Below, in pieces: positions 22,675 to 33,065 of a stretch of DNA of 56,110 bases. A program made the position numbers and the translations under genes. The notes under the pieces were generated by a model, which had not been told where the DNA came from, did no database searches, and was given only the letters and a program-made list of their open reading frames with translations. Each line of letters starts with the position of its first letter. Within the stretch, counting starts at the first letter, position 1. Source of the stretch: a virus; the IMG/VR virus record IMGVR_UViG_3300047550_002572, positions 1 to 56,110 of that record; one strand, 5' to 3'.

Positions 22675-22701
22675 GGGTACTTTCCTCCTCTGTTTTTGGG
22701 G

Positions 22702-23334
22702 TTAGGCCGTTCTGACCAACCAGATGTAATGAATGATTGCATAGTAGCCTGTGCTACCGGCGTTCTTTGTTGCCATCTTCAGGTTCAAGACCTTCTTGCC
22801 GGAAGAAGCAACAACGATTCCTGTATATGCGTCGGTGTTGCCCGTCGTGTTCGAAGGACTGGAATAACAATCCGTAGTGCCCAGTGTGGTTCCGTCCAAA
22901 CTGGTCGTGATGATACCGGCGTTGCCGAACTTGCTGTACAGCAACCGAACGTCCCAGGTTCCTGCCCCAAGAACGACATTGAAAGACACCTCGTCGTTCT
23001 GCGCCCCGCTGTTGAACAGCCCTGCGTTGAGGGGGAACCGGCCACCTGTGCCAGATGCCGCACCCATGGCCTGCGGGGCCGTGGCGTCGTTGCTCATGTA
23101 AATGTCGTGGAAGTTGACGTCTGAGAACGACGCATACATCGGGTTGATCTCTACGATCCACGGGTAAACGATTGCCGAGTCGATATAGCCCTTCGTAGCG
23201 GCGTCTGTGCTGGCAGAAGGAGTGGCAAGATTTGTAAGCTTGTGCGACCCCATCGAGAGATCGGTCGTTGCTGGGAAAGACGTACCGCCCCCACCCCCGC
23301 CGTCTCGGGTAGCGCCGTCTGTAACGATAGCCAT
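22702..23334 (-). CDS. Tail-fibre-like protein
   Basis: A 210-residue protein. The N-terminus has a Gly run (DGGGGGGTS) and the fibre motif LSMGSHKLTNLATPSASTDA followed by ATKGYIDSAI, which occurs in many phage tail fibres. The rest is a beta-rich domain (residues about 70-205), probably a receptor-binding or sugar-binding head. It overlaps the 139-residue gene by one base. Confidence 0.8.
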   Translation of the reverse strand: MAIVTDGATRDGGGGGGTSFPATTDLSMGSHKLTNLATPSASTDAATKGYIDSAIVYPWIVEINPMYASFSDVNFHDIYMSNDATAPQAMGAASGTGGRFPLNAGLFNSGAQNDEVSFNVVLGAGTWDVRLLYSKFGNAGIITTSLDGTTLGTTDCYSSPSNTTGNTDAYTGIVVASSGKKVLNLKMATKNAGSTGYYAIIHYIWLVRTA

Positions 23335-23753
23335 TACATGCTCCTCAGATACACGGCAGCGTTCAGTGCCGTAGTGTCTGCGCCCGACGCATTGTTAATC
23401 GTCACTCGAGCGTATTGGCCGATGATTTCAACGCTGAAGGCCCCACCAGCACCTGCTACGGCAGAAGCGGGGATAGCCACCGACGTGCTGTAGTCGAGCG
23501 TGGTGGTGTTGTCCCCCTGATATACCTTCAGCGTGAGCGCAGCGTCGGAGCGAGCGTGCCCCGTGATACGGCTGAACCCGTTTGTGGAAAAGTTGCCACT
23601 GGCGTCGGTCTTTGCGGAGTCCACGACATTGACTGTCGTCGCGTTGGCGATGTTCGCCGTTCTTGTCGCAATCAAGACCTGAGCAGGCACTACAGCGCGG
23701 ATGAACTGGTCCTGCCACGCGCCGTTGCGCTTCAAAAAGCCAAAGTTCGCCAT
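23334..23753 (-). CDS. Tail-associated protein, 139 residues
   Basis: A Ser/Thr/Ala-rich beta protein that begins MANFGFLKRNGAWQDQFIRA. It is the first gene of the tail-tip operon and has its own promoter just upstream. The aliphatic strand pattern (AALTLKVYQGDNTTTLDYST, FSVEIIGQYARVTINNASGA) suggests a carbohydrate-binding or fibre adaptor fold. No family was named with certainty. Confidence 0.7.
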   Translation of the reverse strand: MANFGFLKRNGAWQDQFIRAVVPAQVLIATRTANIANATTVNVVDSAKTDASGNFSTNGFSRITGHARSDAALTLKVYQGDNTTTLDYSTSVAIPASAVAGAGGAFSVEIIGQYARVTINNASGADTTALNAAVYLRSM

Positions 23754-23779
23754 CGTCTATCCTCCTTCTGGCCTGTACC

Positions 23780-23808
23780 AGTATATACTATCTTTGCCGC
23801 CGCTTCAA
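23780..23808 (-). promoter_or_regulatory. Leftward promoter for the tail-tip/lysis genes
   Basis: On the minus strand, TTGAAG (23803-23808) is 17 bases from TATACT (23780-23785). The -10 overlaps the palindrome AGTATATACT. It lies in the last codons of the 2266-residue gene and would transcribe the genes from 23753 to 21446. Confidence 0.75.
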
Positions 23809-26800
23809 CAACGAAGGGCTGTTCCTCACAGGGTTGGTGGGGGTTACTGGGTTTATTGGTAGTGGTTCAGCTTGCTGCATCCCTTTTGACCGTAGTCGTT
23901 CGTTGCCGTAATGAATCGGGACCATCCGAACATGTGCAGGGATGTAGTTAGTAGGCATATAGTTTGATTGGTTTCGACGTAGCCGTTCCTGAATGATGTC
24001 TGCTTCTGTCACATCGGATTCGTGCTGCTCGAGGTAATCTTTGGCTTGTTCGTTCAGGTGCTCTTCTATCATCTCGTGGAGCATCGGGCGCAACCGAGCG
24101 TCAAGACGGCTGTACGCCGCTTTCGTCGGGTTTATGGCGTTGTCTATCGCTGTCATTACAGAGTCCATATCTGTCAGGACATAATTACCTTCTGGGTTGT
24201 AGGCCTTCCAATACTCTCGCATCTTTCGAGAGCCTGGGGGCACCCCTTCCTTGGTTGCGAAGACGATGATCTCTTCTAGTTTCTGCTTGAACTCAGGAGA
24301 CCCATACGGCAGTCGCATTGCGAGCTCTACGCGAGACTGAATGTTCCGCGTGAGCTGGGACTTGGCCCAAGCGTTTTCCTTCTCGATCTCTTGCATCGCT
24401 TCGGTTTCAAAAGGCTTGGGCTTGGTGGGCGTCATTCCAAGCCAGACCATCGCTGCTTCTTCTCCTGTCATCGGAGAGCCTAGCATATGGCGCAAACCTT
24501 GGAACCACCCTTCGCCCGGCTCCACTGGAGTGCTTGGGCCTTCCCGAACCGCAAGAATATCTCCAACGTTAAGCACTTTGTGCAGTGCAAAGTTGAATGC
24601 AGCCTGCATTGCTTCAGGAGTCGCGGCATCGGGAGGCCACAAAGGTTGGCCGGATTTGTCTTTCCCTGTTCCCAGTTCAACTACGGCATTGAAAAACGGG
24701 TGGAGCTGCCCCAGGAACGAGTTTACTGCACGCTGGAACCCACCTTCATACACCGTACTTTCTACGGTTTTCTGAAGAGGCTTGAACATCATGAACATTG
24801 GAAGAGAAGCGAAAGTTCCGTCAGCCCATTCTACGTCGAACTTGTGGCCTGGCGGGTTGTCAAACGTGGGTCTGCCGTTGATGGCAATGTTCAGCATGTT
24901 GTTGAACGCCACGTTCGCAACCATCGTCCCCACGAGATAGTTACCGAGCTGTTTCTTGCGCTGCATCTCGACGGCGGGGGAGATCTTGAAGGCGTGGCGA
25001 GAACGATATCCTGCCGCCTTAAACACGCTGTCCAAAGAATCAACCAACGTATCCCATTTCGACCCTGCATATTGCGGAGCCAGCGTAAGTATCTGCAAGC
25101 CAGTGCGTACCGCAGGGCTCTGCATATGGTGCTGCACAACGCCCGCAAGCCGGTTCACATGATCTGCTGACATTCGCTCGGCAATCGCCAGTGCCGCTGC
25201 GTAGTCGCCACCGGTCTGCTCCATCAGCTTCGTCCCGTTGGCCCGCATCGTCTGACCCGTGTAATAGGCCCACGCCCCAAGCTGGGCGTCACTGAGAGCG
25301 CGGAATAGCCCCACGCTGTTAAGGAACGCATCGGCCCCGTCTAGGAAGCGAAGAGGCATCAAAAGCGTAGAATCAAGGATACCGCCAGTCTTTGCCATCA
25401 GTTTGGCGAACGGGGTGTTCAACCCGAATCGCTCGGTCGCCATCTGCTGTATTAGAGGGTTCTGCTTGGCGGCAGAAACCATGTCGGTGTGCAGCGACGT
25501 GGCGTTGCGGAGCAGAGAAGCGGGCTGAAGCCCTGCGTTCAGTGCTCGGATCATCATAATCCCGCCCTGATCTTCTGCGAGATGCTGCCCTATGGGGATC
25601 AATCCAAACGCCTTTGAGAAGTTGTAACCGAGCAAAGTTGTGTAGTTGCTCATCACCGAGGTCATGTAGTTGAGCGGAGGACCGACCAGCGAAAGGCTGC
25701 GCCAGCCAGTGTACGCCTTTGCTACCTGCCCCATCCCTCCCGTCGTCTGGGGAGAAGTCAGGTAGTCATTGATCAGGTTTGCCGCTTGGGGGTGAATCTT
25801 CCAGCTCCCAATCGCCTTCCCGCCGCTGTATCCCGCAAACGCAGGAACGTCGGATAGGCTCAGGTACTTGCCTTCCTGCATCTGCGACATCCCGCTCTTG
25901 CGGTAGTCGGCTCTGACGTTGGCTTCTGCGAAGCTTTCAAATCGCTTGTTCTTGATGCTGAACAGCAACGGAAGACCTTCGGGGCCTTCCATAATCTTCA
26001 GCTGGTTCATGAACCGTCGAGCGCCGTCTGCGCGGAACGTCGCGTGGACAATCGTGTGAAGGATGTCGCCAACGTCGGTCACAGCGTCGCCCAGAAGCAC
26101 GTTGTGCAGAAGGTCGGAAGCTATGTTCTCATTTACCCCAAGCGCCGCAGCTCTCTGCTGCATCGCCGTCATCCCTTTGCCGCCGTGAAACCCGAACGCA
26201 TATTCTTCCCAGCTCGTGATCGGTTTGCCTTGAGCCGTGGAATAATCTGTGATCTCTTTCATGGCGTCGTTCGCCATGGTTTCGGCTTTCTCGATGGTCT
26301 CAATCTTTCGGGCCTTCTCCCATCCTGCGTGAGGAGACATACGAGCCACGTCATTGCCGCCTCGCTGGATGTACGTCAGGAACCGAGGATGGGTGTGCAT
26401 GAAGTAGTTGGCACGGAACACCGCCGCCAGCTCGGGAGATTGCTGCTTAAACCGCTCAACTGCAGTCATCACGTCGAAGTAGGTTCGAAGCGGCGCGGCG
26501 AGCTGAGACCCGTTCACCTTGACGGTATTGCCTCTTGGGGTCTTAACATCGTAAGACCCTTTCAGGAAGTCGATGAGGGTGTCTTTTCCCCCTTCAATGG
26601 CCGCGACGAGTTTTCGCGTGAACTGCGGGTCAGCTTTTTCTCCCCGCCGAAGCTTAAATATCTCCCCGAATTGCTTGTTGAAGTCTTTCGCTACGTCGTC
26701 TGCAACGCGAAGTGCCGCTTTTTCGTAAGCCATCATGTGATTGGCGAAGTATGCGCTTCCCCCAAACACTTGGTCTACCGTTTCAAAAGGCTTCATCTGC

Positions 26801-29800
26801 CGCGCCAGTGTGCTGAACGCTCGTGTGCCGCTGGAGAACAGGTCTCGGACCCGCTCGATGTAATTGTACGGCTGCGGGGTGTTGGCGTTAGGGACTTTAC
26901 CCGCCGCAATGCCCTCAAGTACGCTACGCGCTGCAGACATTGCGGGAGTTGCGTCTTCCGACATCAACACTGCACCCATCTGCGACAGGGCACTGTCTGT
27001 CGTGTGGATCAGGGCGGGGTCGAGGGCGGCTTCTGCCAGTTTTTCTGCGCTACCGGCCAATGCCCCAATCGGAATGCCGTTCGGGAATGCGTCGCTCTTC
27101 AGGTCCAAGAGACGAGCGAGGAAGTCTGACGCGGTAGGATTTGCAGAGGACATGAGCTCTCGCAATGACGCAGGGATGAATTCAATAGCCCCAGGGATGC
27201 TCATCTCTTCTGTTTTGACGACTTTTGTTTTAACTTTGCCGCCAGGCCCCAAAACAGGAGCCCCATCTTTTGTAACAACTTCCTTGGTCTTTACGGTTTT
27301 GGTAGCCCCACCCAGACGGTCTGCGAAGTCGTCGATGTACCGTATAGCCGCTTTCAATGCGCTGGCTTTCTTGCCGCTTGTGCGAGCCATGGATTCTCGC
27401 ATCGCAGTAGACGCTTGCCGAAGCATAGCGACCTGATTCTCTGCCGCAAGTCGGGTAGGAGCCGACGCTAGAATAGAAGCGTCTACCTGAAGCTGCAGTT
27501 CGCGTTGAAGAAGGGGAACTCGGTTCGCTCCCTCTTTTGGTTGCCCTGTCGCAGGGTCAAGAGGCTGAGAAGCCAGTTGCGCTCTTTCTGTCAGCCGCTG
27601 AACCGTCAATTCATGTTCTGCTTTTTCTGCTGCACTCAACCCATAATTCCCGGAAGTCAAGTGCATTGTAAGAGCGTTTTGATAGTTAGGAATTCGCCCC
27701 TCTAGAAGAGCCGCTTTAGCCTCGGCCTGCACGGTATTCAAAGCTGCTCGGTTCGCAGACAATTTGTTTCGCAGGTCCACGAAAGCCGAATCGTTTACAA
27801 TGAACGGGTTGCTTTCTGCTGCGGCAAGGCGAAGACGGGGGTTTTTAATTGGGTCTGGCAGACTAAGAGACGTGCGAAGACCTGAGTAATGCAGTACCTC
27901 AGGGTCTGACAACAAAGCAGAAACCTCTGCGCTTTTTGTTTTCAGTTCTGCTTCGAGTGTTTTAGCGTAAGCGGTCGGCTTACCGTCAGAACCTGTATGC
28001 GGGATTGGGCTCCCTCCTCTAGGGTTCGGGGAAGACCCAGCCAGAATTTCCGCATTGATCTGGTCTACGCGGTCGGCCAGCGTCCTGTAGCGAAGCACTT
28101 GCGGGTTAGCTTCCATCGCTGTCATCTTGCTAGTAACTGCGTCTAGCGTTTTTTGAGCTGCGTCTCGCTCAGCGTGCGCTTGCCTAGAGCCAATGGAGAT
28201 ACCGCGGATATCTCGGTCGAATCGAGACAGTGCCGCTTCGTTTGTCTCAATCACATCGAGGTGTGCCGTGTGGTTTCTTGCAGCGTGGTCCATGTACGCG
28301 ATCCCTCGCGTGCTGTCGCGCACGAGGTTTGCAAACCACCCTCGAGTGTTGTCGTCCATCAGCTTGGCGTTGGATTCTGCAAAAGAGATAAGACGGTCTT
28401 TCAGGGCTTGCGGAAAGTTGGGAGAGTCCCACATATTGTCTGCAAGACTAGCCGCCTTTTTCCCGTACTCCCCAAAGATCCCAGTGCCTTCGCGCATCTT
28501 CCCGAGCATGTACATTGCCATGTCGGGGCCCTTTTTGAACATACCTCGAACAGTCGCAGCCAACGCTCCTCCGAACGCAGGAAAAACCGCAGTGATTGCA
28601 GCCCCGACCATAGCGTTGTTTCGCCCTGCGACATAGGCGGGCCACATCGCCTGTTCAAGAGTTTTTCCTTGCTGGAACTGGTTTTGGAGCTCTTTGTTCA
28701 TGCCTTCAATACCGAAGACAGTGCCCCAAGTGATGATGTGCCCAAGCTGGCCTTTCTGAGCCAGATAGCCCAATGCCGGTTCAATTTGATGGGTGGCAGA
28801 CCACTCACCGGCCTTCACCAGTGCGGGAGGAAGTTTTTCCGCAAGCAGGCTGAGTCCACCCGACATCGCTGTACGCCCTGCATTGGCAGTAGCACTTCCC
28901 GCCGATGTGAGAAGATTCTTGACGGCAGACGGGATGAACTTTGCCGCCATAATGCCTTCGGCCATGTAGTTAAGAATGGGAAGGTTTGAAGCAAAGTCGT
29001 TGAACCCCATCGCCATTACTGCGCCATTGCCCCAGTTGGCGGGGTTGAAGATCCCAAGGGTGCGTCCTTCGTACTGCTCACGCCACTTCGCGTAGTCTTC
29101 AGGAACCCGCATCTCTGCAGAAAACACTCCAGGTATATAAAGCAGAGAATGGTTGATCGAATGCTTCATCGTCGCGACGGTCCATGCCGAATCGTCCACT
29201 GTGCCATCTGATCGAACCCCATTCCGGAGCATGACCTGAGGCAAGAGGGACTGAGAGATGCGCTGCTCTGGGTCTTGCGCGGTTACGAACGAAGACAGCG
29301 GGCTGTTCTTGTACGGGGGGGCGATCTCGCTCATCGGCTTTGTGAAGAAGTGGAACGGATCGGCAAACGACACAGCGGCAGATAGCATCGTTTTTGCGTT
29401 ACGAGCCATCTGCTCTTGCTCTTGAGGCATCGGGATCGGGCCCCAGCCTGTAGTGTCGGTAACGGTGTCTTTTCGAGTGATGCCCGTATTGCCTATCGTG
29501 GAAGGCTGGCTGTAATCGCCCAGCTCCTGCCGTCCTTTTCGCGCCACTACACCAGGCGCTGACTGGAAGTTCGGATTGTTTACCGCAGCGTCGACATCTT
29601 TTGTGTCAATGCCAAGAATGTTGGCGACATAGTTCTTCGTCTCTTTGTAATCGACCGACCCGTTCTTTATAAATCGAAGAAGACCGGTGTGCTCTTTTGC
29701 GTCGCCAATCCCTGCGTTGTATGCCGCAAGAGCTCGAGCAGGATTGTTGTTAACCTCGGGACGCTGCATCAAGTCTTTGAAATGATCGACAGCCACCATC

Positions 29801-30588
29801 ATCTGCAGGTTCTCGTTGTTAAGGTAATCGTCCCACGTCTTACCTCGCGCCTTCAGGTATTGTGCCGCCGTGCCGGGCATCATCTGCCCCAAGCCGACAG
29901 CTCCTGCCGAAGACTTTGCATCTGGGCGCCAAGCCGATTCCGCACGAAACAGGTTGGAAATAAGGTCTGGGTCAACGCCCTGCTTCGCTGCGTAGGTGCG
30001 GGCAAAGTCTTCCATGTTGGAGCCCGTCCGCACCCTGCCGCTCACCTGCTGCACTGGAGTTTTTCCTTTTGGCAGCGTCTGTGGAAGGCTTAGGTGGAAA
30101 TGCGCGTTTGGATCGCTGTCGCCAGTCCACTCATCAAGCAAGCGCAGGTTGTATTTGTCAGCCAGCGCCTGGAGCTTTGCTAGGCTCTCTGGAGTCTTTT
30201 TGAAGTTCCAGTCGGGAATTACATCAGCCGCTTGCCCAGAGTAGTGCAACGAACCCGTAGTGTGCCCTTTTCCGTCAAGACGAGCGCCGTTGCTGATCTG
30301 ATACTGCGGCCAGATCGTCTGCGCTTCCTTGGAGAACTGCGCGAACCGCTGGGCGAACAAAGGGTGCATGTCGTTGATCTGTTCAAGACCGACAGGGCTT
30401 TGTCTCGGCAGGGAGCTCAGGTAGTGGTAAGGGTTGTTTGGGGGGGCGTTGGGGTCGGAGGAGCCTGTGCTACTAATGCGAGACATAACCCCGTCCCACA
30501 CAGAAGGGGGAGCAGGGGTTGCAGAAGCTGACAAAGGGTCGGTAAGGTTGTTTGGGGAGATCTTTAGGTTGTCCCAAGGGCTTCCCAT
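23788..30588 (-). CDS. Giant virion ejection protein with peptidase and lytic transglycosylase domains
   Basis: A 2266-residue protein, the largest here. Near the N-terminus is a VanY/M15-type domain (SLHYSGQAAD with His115 and Asp122, then HFH 163-165). A lytic transglycosylase domain follows at about 190-345, with Glu217 in RAESAW, GLGQMMPGT at 232-240 and AAYNAG at 288-293. The remainder is mostly helical, with Ala/Gly-rich hydrophobic stretches (about 530-700), long charged helices and a segment resembling the large polyvalent-protein associated domains. Such proteins leave the virion with the DNA, dig through the wall and form the entry channel. Pro-rich ends may be cleaved. Confidence 0.85.
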   Translation of the reverse strand: MGSPWDNLKISPNNLTDPLSASATPAPPSVWDGVMSRISSTGSSDPNAPPNNPYHYLSSLPRQSPVGLEQINDMHPLFAQRFAQFSKEAQTIWPQYQISNGARLDGKGHTTGSLHYSGQAADVIPDWNFKKTPESLAKLQALADKYNLRLLDEWTGDSDPNAHFHLSLPQTLPKGKTPVQQVSGRVRTGSNMEDFARTYAAKQGVDPDLISNLFRAESAWRPDAKSSAGAVGLGQMMPGTAAQYLKARGKTWDDYLNNENLQMMVAVDHFKDLMQRPEVNNNPARALAAYNAGIGDAKEHTGLLRFIKNGSVDYKETKNYVANILGIDTKDVDAAVNNPNFQSAPGVVARKGRQELGDYSQPSTIGNTGITRKDTVTDTTGWGPIPMPQEQEQMARNAKTMLSAAVSFADPFHFFTKPMSEIAPPYKNSPLSSFVTAQDPEQRISQSLLPQVMLRNGVRSDGTVDDSAWTVATMKHSINHSLLYIPGVFSAEMRVPEDYAKWREQYEGRTLGIFNPANWGNGAVMAMGFNDFASNLPILNYMAEGIMAAKFIPSAVKNLLTSAGSATANAGRTAMSGGLSLLAEKLPPALVKAGEWSATHQIEPALGYLAQKGQLGHIITWGTVFGIEGMNKELQNQFQQGKTLEQAMWPAYVAGRNNAMVGAAITAVFPAFGGALAATVRGMFKKGPDMAMYMLGKMREGTGIFGEYGKKAASLADNMWDSPNFPQALKDRLISFAESNAKLMDDNTRGWFANLVRDSTRGIAYMDHAARNHTAHLDVIETNEAALSRFDRDIRGISIGSRQAHAERDAAQKTLDAVTSKMTAMEANPQVLRYRTLADRVDQINAEILAGSSPNPRGGSPIPHTGSDGKPTAYAKTLEAELKTKSAEVSALLSDPEVLHYSGLRTSLSLPDPIKNPRLRLAAAESNPFIVNDSAFVDLRNKLSANRAALNTVQAEAKAALLEGRIPNYQNALTMHLTSGNYGLSAAEKAEHELTVQRLTERAQLASQPLDPATGQPKEGANRVPLLQRELQLQVDASILASAPTRLAAENQVAMLRQASTAMRESMARTSGKKASALKAAIRYIDDFADRLGGATKTVKTKEVVTKDGAPVLGPGGKVKTKVVKTEEMSIPGAIEFIPASLRELMSSANPTASDFLARLLDLKSDAFPNGIPIGALAGSAEKLAEAALDPALIHTTDSALSQMGAVLMSEDATPAMSAARSVLEGIAAGKVPNANTPQPYNYIERVRDLFSSGTRAFSTLARQMKPFETVDQVFGGSAYFANHMMAYEKAALRVADDVAKDFNKQFGEIFKLRRGEKADPQFTRKLVAAIEGGKDTLIDFLKGSYDVKTPRGNTVKVNGSQLAAPLRTYFDVMTAVERFKQQSPELAAVFRANYFMHTHPRFLTYIQRGGNDVARMSPHAGWEKARKIETIEKAETMANDAMKEITDYSTAQGKPITSWEEYAFGFHGGKGMTAMQQRAAALGVNENIASDLLHNVLLGDAVTDVGDILHTIVHATFRADGARRFMNQLKIMEGPEGLPLLFSIKNKRFESFAEANVRADYRKSGMSQMQEGKYLSLSDVPAFAGYSGGKAIGSWKIHPQAANLINDYLTSPQTTGGMGQVAKAYTGWRSLSLVGPPLNYMTSVMSNYTTLLGYNFSKAFGLIPIGQHLAEDQGGIMMIRALNAGLQPASLLRNATSLHTDMVSAAKQNPLIQQMATERFGLNTPFAKLMAKTGGILDSTLLMPLRFLDGADAFLNSVGLFRALSDAQLGAWAYYTGQTMRANGTKLMEQTGGDYAAALAIAERMSADHVNRLAGVVQHHMQSPAVRTGLQILTLAPQYAGSKWDTLVDSLDSVFKAAGYRSRHAFKISPAVEMQRKKQLGNYLVGTMVANVAFNNMLNIAINGRPTFDNPPGHKFDVEWADGTFASLPMFMMFKPLQKTVESTVYEGGFQRAVNSFLGQLHPFFNAVVELGTGKDKSGQPLWPPDAATPEAMQAAFNFALHKVLNVGDILAVREGPSTPVEPGEGWFQGLRHMLGSPMTGEEAAMVWLGMTPTKPKPFETEAMQEIEKENAWAKSQLTRNIQSRVELAMRLPYGSPEFKQKLEEIIVFATKEGVPPGSRKMREYWKAYNPEGNYVLTDMDSVMTAIDNAINPTKAAYSRLDARLRPMLHEMIEEHLNEQAKDYLEQHESDVTEADIIQERLRRNQSNYMPTNYIPAHVRMVPIHYGNERLRSKGMQQAEPLPINPVTPTNPVRNSPSLLKRRQR

Positions 30589-32511
30589 TTACTTCTTGTC
30601 CTTTTGATTGGGCTTAGGAGGAGGGGCAGTGATGAAAGGAATCACGGGAACGTTGATATTGTGGTCTTTTGCGTATTGTTCCATAGTCAACCCGTGGTTG
30701 TACGCAATTCCGTATTTCTCCAGCAACCAATCCGTTTGGCGAATGTAGTTCATCAGTGCGACGTAGTGGCGATATTGGCCCGGAAGCATTCCTGGGCGGC
30801 TAACCCACTGCTGATACGACATAATATGTCCCAAACGCAATTCAGCCATGATCTGGGGGTCATACAGAACGCCGTTGTATAGGTCGGACACTTGTTGCCC
30901 GCTCAACATATCCTTGCCATCGACGGATTTGTCGGGAACGAAAGCCATCTCATCCGCATCCCACTTCTGCGGACGAGCCGGAAAGAAGAGATAGTGCTGA
31001 TAGGTGTTTGGGTGCTCGGATACGGTCTTTGCGACAGAGACAAAGTCGAAGTTCTGGGTCTTTGACGCAATCGCCAACCAGTTTGTGATTCCAAGTGTTT
31101 TGCTTTGTGCGCTCTGCGAGAAGTTTTGTCGGTAATCAGTTGCTTCACTTTGTACTTGCTCGGCAAGCTGATCGTAGATCTTTTTTGCTGTAATTACTTG
31201 ATTCTGGGCGTCAATAAATTCTGGTGTAGGTACTTTCGTGAGCCCCGGATTGGTTGCTTTTTCTTGTGCATTAGGAGGTCGAAACCAAGTTGAAGTGCCT
31301 TGCATCGAACCCACTTTGGTTTGAGCAGCGACGTACTGATTCCACGCTTGTTCGGCAGCGACTTGGGCAGCGTTGACTCGCCCTGCTGCTATCCTCTCGT
31401 TTTGCGCCAAACCTTCCAACGAGAGTCGAACGCCTGTGGCGTCCCTTTCTGCATTAAGGTGCTGGGCCTGTGCGATAGCAAGCTGGATCTTTGCCTTTTC
31501 GGCCATTGGAGCCAAGCCAAGAACAGCGCGACGCTCTTCGGCCTGAGCCATTAAAGCCTCGGTCTGCGCTCGCTGCAAACGAATGCCTTGCAGCCCCGTT
31601 TCTCTTTCTACCTCTTCGTAAGACCGCTCTTTGAGTTTCTGAGCACGCGCTGCCGTTTCTGCATTCAGCTTGCTTGCTTCTGCTTGCGTTCTGTTTGTAA
31701 GGAAGTTTCCAATCTCTTTGTTGTCCAAAAACGCAGTGGCCGAATTCATAAGGGTCAATCGAGCTCGAGCAGGCATGGCGTCCAGCTTCTTGACGAAGTC
31801 GGTGGTCAGGTAGGCTTTTCGGTCGGCAGACCCCGAAGGCCACGAGCCAGTCAGTCGCTCATGCCGAACGCCGTTGATCAGATCAGAAGCGTCGAGTAGG
31901 TTTTGCGTCGTCAGATGCTCCATTGCCAGATGGTCGGTCCCGCCGTTTTTCCCTGCAACGGCTTGAAGCGCGTCTTCTATCATGTCGAACGACTGGCCCA
32001 GCATATACGAATAAGGGTTCTGTGCAAAAAAGGCAGTTAACCCCCCGCCAACTCCTTGCGCGGCTTGGTAGAAGTTTGATACCAACGCTTCTTGAAACGC
32101 AGAAACGGCTGCTCGCGCTGCCGGAGTTTTCCAGCTGTTGATGTATTGTTGTGGCGGGGCAGGACGGCCCAAGATTGCGTCCAGTGACTGATCATAAGAA
32201 AGGTTGGGAGGGGACGGCAAACCCAGCTCTTCTCGAGAAGGGACTCGAAGCATTCTATAGGTCTGCGGAGCCGGCTGCTGGGTAGAGGGGGACGCCAAGT
32301 TATATACAGCAGAAAAGTCTGGAGGCGTCTGCGCGGGAGGGAGCATCGCCGGAGCAGCGGTGGCAGGTGCCGAAGGCGGCGCAACAGGCACTGCCTTTGG
32401 CGCTCTGCTAGGCGGTGCTTGGGCCATCGGGGTCAGATCTACGGGAGGGGCAGAATCCTGAGTACCCCCAGAAGCCGGATCGGAAAACGGGACCCCGTTG
32501 TAGTCAATCAC
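30589..32511 (-). CDS. Probable internal virion/ejection protein
   Basis: A 640-residue protein. The first 100 residues are rich in Pro and Ala. The middle (about 260-460) is a long Ala/Gln/Glu-rich coiled coil, and the C-terminus is mixed, ending PPPKPNQKDKK. The gene directly precedes the giant ejection protein and overlaps the 185-residue gene by four bases. Position and composition match internal core proteins of podoviruses. No enzymatic motif seen. Confidence 0.7.
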   Translation of the reverse strand: MIDYNGVPFSDPASGGTQDSAPPVDLTPMAQAPPSRAPKAVPVAPPSAPATAAPAMLPPAQTPPDFSAVYNLASPSTQQPAPQTYRMLRVPSREELGLPSPPNLSYDQSLDAILGRPAPPQQYINSWKTPAARAAVSAFQEALVSNFYQAAQGVGGGLTAFFAQNPYSYMLGQSFDMIEDALQAVAGKNGGTDHLAMEHLTTQNLLDASDLINGVRHERLTGSWPSGSADRKAYLTTDFVKKLDAMPARARLTLMNSATAFLDNKEIGNFLTNRTQAEASKLNAETAARAQKLKERSYEEVERETGLQGIRLQRAQTEALMAQAEERRAVLGLAPMAEKAKIQLAIAQAQHLNAERDATGVRLSLEGLAQNERIAAGRVNAAQVAAEQAWNQYVAAQTKVGSMQGTSTWFRPPNAQEKATNPGLTKVPTPEFIDAQNQVITAKKIYDQLAEQVQSEATDYRQNFSQSAQSKTLGITNWLAIASKTQNFDFVSVAKTVSEHPNTYQHYLFFPARPQKWDADEMAFVPDKSVDGKDMLSGQQVSDLYNGVLYDPQIMAELRLGHIMSYQQWVSRPGMLPGQYRHYVALMNYIRQTDWLLEKYGIAYNHGLTMEQYAKDHNINVPVIPFITAPPPKPNQKDKK

Positions 32512-33065
32512 CCGTTAACACCTCCAAACATATTTGAATCCATGAGCTGAGTCAGAAAGTTTACCTGATCTGTAGCAGGGCTGTAGTAGCTGGTCGGACC
32601 GTTCGGCTTTGCCACTGGCCCATTATAGACAGGGGGGACCGTCAGGGCATCCCATGTGCTCGGCACACTCGATGCGGGCACAGGCGCTTGGTTTGTGCCC
32701 CCGTAAGGTTCTGGCATTTGCATACTCTGTTGGTACTTTTGCCCGCGCCGAACGTTGCTTTCGTACTCCAACGTTGGCAGATGGTTTTGAATATCTGTGT
32801 ACTGTTGAATCATTGCTTCGGGGGCACCGCTAGCCCGAAGAAACGGAACGCCATATGGTTTTGGCATAGTCAGCGCAACCTTCATGGCTTCCCCGATCTT
32901 GCTCTGCGATTCCGCTTGATTAGCTTTTCCTACGTTGTATGCGTGATAGCCCTTCATAGCTTCCCCACCCATCTGAGCGAGCGCGAGAAGCCGAGCCAGG
33001 AACATATCAAACTTCGGCTGGCGTTGGATGATTTGCGGCTGGGCAATGTTCGACTGTACAATCAC
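32508..33065 (-). CDS. Hypothetical virion-module protein, 185 residues
   Basis: Contains an N-terminal helical segment (FDMFLARLLALAQMGGEAMK) followed by a Pro/Gln/Met-rich, probably flexible region. It overlaps both neighbours. A small internal virion or ejection accessory protein is likely from position. Confidence 0.65.
   Translation of the reverse strand: MIVQSNIAQPQIIQRQPKFDMFLARLLALAQMGGEAMKGYHAYNVGKANQAESQSKIGEAMKVALTMPKPYGVPFLRASGAPEAMIQQYTDIQNHLPTLEYESNVRRGQKYQQSMQMPEPYGGTNQAPVPASSVPSTWDALTVPPVYNGPVAKPNGPTSYYSPATDQVNFLTQLMDSNMFGGVNG

Noticed and set aside
26044-27129. Rightward open frame of 361 codons inside the giant ejection gene
   Set aside because: Composition is Arg/Cys/Val-rich with no ribosome site; it is opposite a clearly coding gene.
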